From the NCBI GenBank assembly GCA_964035575.1, contig OZ037926.1:620001-684000 (forward strand): DNA of 64,000 nucleotides. Direction: 5' to 3'. The first letter of the stretch is position 1. Each line of letters begins with the position of its first letter. Source of the stretch: Rhynchopus sp. YZ270_cl-10 (taxonomy: Eukaryota; Euglenozoa; Diplonemea; Diplonemida; Diplonemidae). The notes under the pieces are model-generated. The model saw only the letters and a program-made list of their open reading frames with translations. It was not told where the DNA came from and searched no databases. Shown here piece by piece: positions 60,421 through 64,000 of the stretch. Made by a program: the position numbers and the translations under genes.

Positions 60421-62463
60421 CTAAATCCTGGGCGCCGGATCGTCCCAATTGAGCCCTGAGAGGCGTTCGAGGAGGCCTTCTACTGCTGAACCATAGAACT
60501 CTACGGAACGTTGCACTTGCGGATTGTTCTGTCTCGCCTTGTCTTTGATGGCAGCAGTGGCCTCGAGAAGGTTGATGAAGGGCACCACATAGCCAGGACA
60601 GCCACGGAAGACACGCACACTGTACTCCCTCCCCGAACAGCGCAGGATCAACGGAAGCCCCGGGTAGTGCCGGTTCAAATCCTCATGCGTAATCATATCT
60701 GCCACCGGGATGACCGACATCCCTTTGATAAGATCCAAATCATTCACCGCCTCCGCAGCAATAACAAAGAACGCCTCTGCGCGCGACATTGCACTGTATA
60801 TATGAGGCACCAGGCTGAGGTTCACCCCGACATCACCACCTCGCCCATCTGTTGTGAAGCATGACCCTGCTGTGCCCATGCCATCTAACACCCAGAACAC
60901 CCTTTTAAACCGGAGCGATGCCGTAAAGAGATCGGGTATGCCCATTACGGCTTCGAGGAACTCTTCGCAGTATCCTCCTGCAAAGCAACGTTGTAGCAGC
61001 GATGCGTGGAGGGCCCATTCGCTGTTCAAATCAAACACTGCGAGGAGGTCTGAAGGGAGGGTCGGAGGACGGCTTTGTGTAACAACCCTCTTCCAAAATG
61101 AGCTTATTTGGAGCGCCCATTTGCGCAGACCTGGTCGTTGCATAATAAGCAAATCTACAAAGTGTTGTACAAGCTTGCAATACGTCACCGCCAGGTCCAA
61201 TACTGCCTCAGCAAGAAACAAATCAAAGTTAATCGGCACAACAAATACATGCTCCCAAGCACCACTTCGCAACGCCTGAGGGAACAATACCTGTGTACAG
61301 AAGAGATGCAATAATGTGCTTTTCCCAGAATCCTTCGGCCCAACCAACACTCCACGTAAATTCATATGTGCCACGCCACCTTCCGCCTGAACAGTATGCT
61401 TCGTAAGATTCGCCAACTTCGCAACAATTTCCTCCTCAAAAAGAACCCCCTGCCCACCTGAGGTTCCTAGAAACGCAGATTGAAACCTTTGTGCTACCAC
61501 TGTAGCGACCATGTTCTGATGCCAGGCCTCAGCTTCCACTGCCCTGCGGCTTGCATATTCTTTTAAGGCCGGTAATGACAACAATAGGTTTTCGTTATTT
61601 TGCGCGAGCCCTTGAATTTCACTAAAAACATCCCTCATTAACGGCCCCATCGCATCGAGGCATAATAGATGCTGCAACACCGCGTCGGTCACACCAGAGG
61701 TAATCTGCCCTGGGGAGACACCCCTCTTCCCACCTTCCGACCCTCTTTTGGAGACATCGGACCCACCACCACCTGATACAGACCGTGGCGTTCCTACGTC
61801 GTATGCTGTAGATGCGCCGAACGCACTTCCTTCACTAACATTAACTGACGCAGACACCTCATAAGAACGACCTCCCGGGTCACACAACGGAGAAGCAGGC
61901 ATCCCCCCTCCTCGAGAGCTCTGTGACGACCGATGCGACTCTTCAACGATCACCTCAATCTCCTCCGGGGACGGTGGAGACATCGCAGGAACCGGCAACA
62001 CCGTTCTACCTGGCAACCCAAACCCCGATGCTGTCGACACCTTACGGGCTGCCACCCCTCCCCCTCCCCCCACCCCCGCCCCCTGGGGTACCAAAGGCTC
62101 TGTTGCTATCGAGCTAAGGGTATGAGAAGGGGGAAGAGGAAGAGTAGTGTTTACTGCTGAGGAGTGATGACTGTGTGGAAGAGATGCGATGGAAGCTGTA
62201 GGCGAGGCAGGACGGCTTCGTTGAGGTTGTGGTTGGGTCAGCATGCGGGGGGTGTTGTTGTTGTTGTTGTTGTTGTTGTTATCGCTGTCGTTGCTCAAAG
62301 GAAGCGGTTTGTAAGGGTCAATCCCAAGCTCCCCAAAGAGCTCCTCAAACATCTCATCCACCCGCTTGCTTTTTATCTTCTCATTTTCAAGCTCTCTCCT
62401 CAATGCCGCTACGCTCTGAGAAGGCCCCCTTCCCTTATACGAAGGCTCTCTCTCTGCAATCAT
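60421..62463 (-). CDS. P-loop NTPase, family unknown
   Basis: 680 aa, single exon; I cannot place it in a named family. The N-terminal 30 residues are a short charged helix. Residues 60-280 are low complexity: an Asn run coded by repeated AAC, then Ser/Pro/Gly-rich sequence. A helical region (about 285-350) precedes a P-loop domain with Walker A GPKDSGKST (375-383, K381) and a Walker B-like VFWVLDGMG with D527. Between them lie hydrophobic helices (LAEAVLDLAVTYCKLVQHF). The order recalls STAND or ORC/AAA-like single-NTPase proteins of protists, with no recognised partner domain. No signal or membrane segment is seen. It is the most upstream gene of the unit in this window. Confidence 0.75.
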   Translation of the reverse strand: MIAEREPSYKGRGPSQSVAALRRELENEKIKSKRVDEMFEELFGELGIDPYKPLPLSNDSDNNNNNNNNNTPRMLTQPQPQRSRPASPTASIASLPHSHHSSAVNTTLPLPPSHTLSSIATEPLVPQGAGVGGGGGVAARKVSTASGFGLPGRTVLPVPAMSPPSPEEIEVIVEESHRSSQSSRGGGMPASPLCDPGGRSYEVSASVNVSEGSAFGASTAYDVGTPRSVSGGGGSDVSKRGSEGGKRGVSPGQITSGVTDAVLQHLLCLDAMGPLMRDVFSEIQGLAQNNENLLLSLPALKEYASRRAVEAEAWHQNMVATVVAQRFQSAFLGTSGGQGVLFEEEIVAKLANLTKHTVQAEGGVAHMNLRGVLVGPKDSGKSTLLHLFCTQVLFPQALRSGAWEHVFVVPINFDLFLAEAVLDLAVTYCKLVQHFVDLLIMQRPGLRKWALQISSFWKRVVTQSRPPTLPSDLLAVFDLNSEWALHASLLQRCFAGGYCEEFLEAVMGIPDLFTASLRFKRVFWVLDGMGTAGSCFTTDGRGGDVGVNLSLVPHIYSAMSRAEAFFVIAAEAVNDLDLIKGMSVIPVADMITHEDLNRHYPGLPLILRCSGREYSVRVFRGCPGYVVPFINLLEATAAIKDKARQNNPQVQRSVEFYGSAVEGLLERLSGLNWDDPAPRI

Positions 62464-64000
62464 GTGGTTAATTTCAACTCTGGATTAGGTTGGGGGGTGG
62501 GGATTGAAAATGTTTTTTTGTATGTTTTGAAAGTGCTTTAATTGTGCTTGATAGTTTTGTAGACGTGGGGTTGGAGAGGAAGGGTGCGTTACTTTGTATG
62601 AGATTACGACTTATCCTCTCAGCCACTGTCAAATGTCCAGGTTGGGGGAGAGTTGAGGGGGAGTTTGAAAATGTTTTTTGTTTTGAAAGTGCTTTGTGCT
62701 GTTTAATTTTGCTTGATAGTTGTGTAGGAGTTGAGGGGATAAAAAGGGAGAGTGGAATTTGATAAAGGAGGAGAGAAGACCTTTTTTTTTTGTAATATTT
62801 TTCGAAAAAGAGAAATAAAAAAAAAGATTGCCCATGTATCGTTGTTTTTTTTTTTTTGGTTGTTTTGTTTGTTTTCGCTGTTCTTTTTTGTTTTTTGTTT
62901 TTTTTGGCTGGAGGTTTTATTTTGTTTTCTCTCGGTGAGTCTCCCCACATAAGAAAAATCTACCTCCACCCACCTATACCTCACGTCTTCAAACTTTTTT
63001 TGCTTTGTTTTTTGTTTTAATTTTTATATTTTGCAGTGGTTGTCCATTTATTTGTTTGTTTTTTTTTGTTGTTTTTTTTGCATTGTTTTTTTTTTTTTTG
63101 CTGATATAGAGTGACCAAAAAAGGTAGCTGTCATTTGTTAGGGATATTGAAAGGTGAATACTATATGCAATCGTGCAAACACCTCACGCCCCCTCCCCCC
63201 CACGACATAAAAACAACCTTCTGTCCCTTCTTCTCCAGACAAGAACATCGGTATTTCTTTCCCTCCGTAAGGGGAGGGGATTTCTTCGGCAGATTCAAGG
63301 TGGCAGTTTCTTTTTATTGTGCATTATTTGCGTCAGAAAAATAAATAAAAATAATAAAAGGTAGATGACCTAAGTCTCTCGTACTTGGTCAAAAAAAAAT
63401 CTTATAATAAAGATGGACACACAGTAATACACGCCACCTTTGTTTGGAGAGCTATTTTTTGTTTTTGTTTTTTGCTTTTCTTGTTTTTCTACCTGAAGTG
63501 TGTGTGTGTGTATGTGTGTCCAAAGACTTCGTGGGAAACCATGAAAAGAGAGAAAGTAATAAATAGGATTAAAGCTTGAAACACGAATTGGCCTCACGAT
63601 TTTTTGTTTTTTTACACAAACTCGCCATTATTTGGGCAAAGGCAAAACATAAACTAGTAGAGTACTGTCAATTTCTAGCCTTTCCAACATGCAAGAACAG
63701 GGTGGTGGTGGTAGTGACACAGTGTCACAACAAAAAAAAAAAAAAATAACAAAAAAATAATCCCTTTTTTATTGGGATAAAAAAAACATGCCTCGCGGCA
63801 CTGACGAGAGGGGATAGGCAGCAACATCCATTTTCTTTTTTTTTCTTTTTTCCCCCCAAACCAAAAAATAAAATAAACAATGAGCTTTTGAATTTGCGTC
63901 CACAATGGTTTGGTGTGTTTTGTTTTTTTTAAATATATTCTCTGAAGAAAATTTATATAAAAAAAAAACACAGGTTGAAAAATGTCTAGCTGCGAGATAC
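62464..64000. other. Upstream intergenic region
   Basis: The minus strand has CCCCACCCCCCAACCTAATC then CAG (AG at 62481-62480), a likely acceptor 17 nt before the NTPase ATG. An imperfect direct repeat follows (about 62489-62575 and 62640-62735, GAAAGTGCTTTAATTGTGCT and relatives). The rest is T- and A-run-rich, with family A at 63361-63390 and a diverged family B near 63578-63605. No gene is seen. Confidence 0.6.

Noticed and set aside
897-63390. Family A and B hairpins as snoRNA genes
   Set aside because: There are no convincing C/D boxes (RTGATGA and CTGA), AGA box or guide-like variable regions; the copies are too alike and too short.

Overview
The window looks like nuclear DNA of a flagellated euglenozoan, most likely a diplonemid. 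Four things point there. All 16 protein genes that I can support lie on the minus strand, with no strand switch in 64 kb, as in polycistronic units. Many starts sit a few to about 100 nt after a pyrimidine tract ending in AG, as expected for spliced-leader trans-splicing. Six genes carry short conventional introns (13 in total, 56-240 nt, all starting GTAT). One gene encodes an axonemal dynein assembly factor. The assignment is an inference: no rRNA, SL RNA or species marker is present. The standard genetic code fits every gene.

Layout, read along transcription from right to left: P-loop NTPase (60.4-62.5 kb); exportin-1/CRM1 in five exons (54.7-58.4); epoxide hydrolase (52.0-53.0); an RNA-binding-type helical repeat protein (49.0-51.0); DNAAF1 (46.9-48.3); PIG-L-type deacetylase (45.4-46.2); ribosomal protein uL13 in three exons (44.0-45.1); a PUB-WD40-PFU ubiquitin adaptor in two exons (41.8-43.5); a secreted HhH/P-domain-like protein (39.7-40.8); a CAP-domain protein in two exons (34.7-37.3); an EST1/SMG7-like protein (31.2-33.2); a gene-free, repeat-rich stretch of 17 kb (13.8-31.2); a secreted Cys-containing protein (13.0-13.7); an S15/CocE-type hydrolase (11.0-12.6); a type II membrane PC-esterase in two exons (7.1-8.9); an unidentified helical protein (5.6-6.8); and a five-exon gene joining a Q-rich region, a CCCH zinc finger and a dead kinase domain (2.4-5.0). 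The genes look functionally mixed, as is usual for a euglenozoan array: nuclear export and translation housekeeping, ubiquitin handling, GPI synthesis, flagellar assembly and secreted enzymes.

The space between genes is packed with small repeats. The most striking are 30-60 bp hairpin repeats (families A to E and G below) present in many copies. Every copy that I could orient lies the same way round, antisense on the plus strand. Two copies of family C lie inside introns of genes on this unit. There are also larger DNA-transposon relics: two hAT-type elements with perfect 8-bp target duplications (37935-38957 and 58777-59430), several palindromic MITEs (23813, 24164, 25269, 28296), a 1.15-kb element with 32-bp inverted repeats (17890-19035), a decamer array (10.3-10.8 kb) and a 121-bp tandem repeat (53.3-53.6 kb). 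I saw no convincing tRNA, rRNA, CRISPR array or retroelement.
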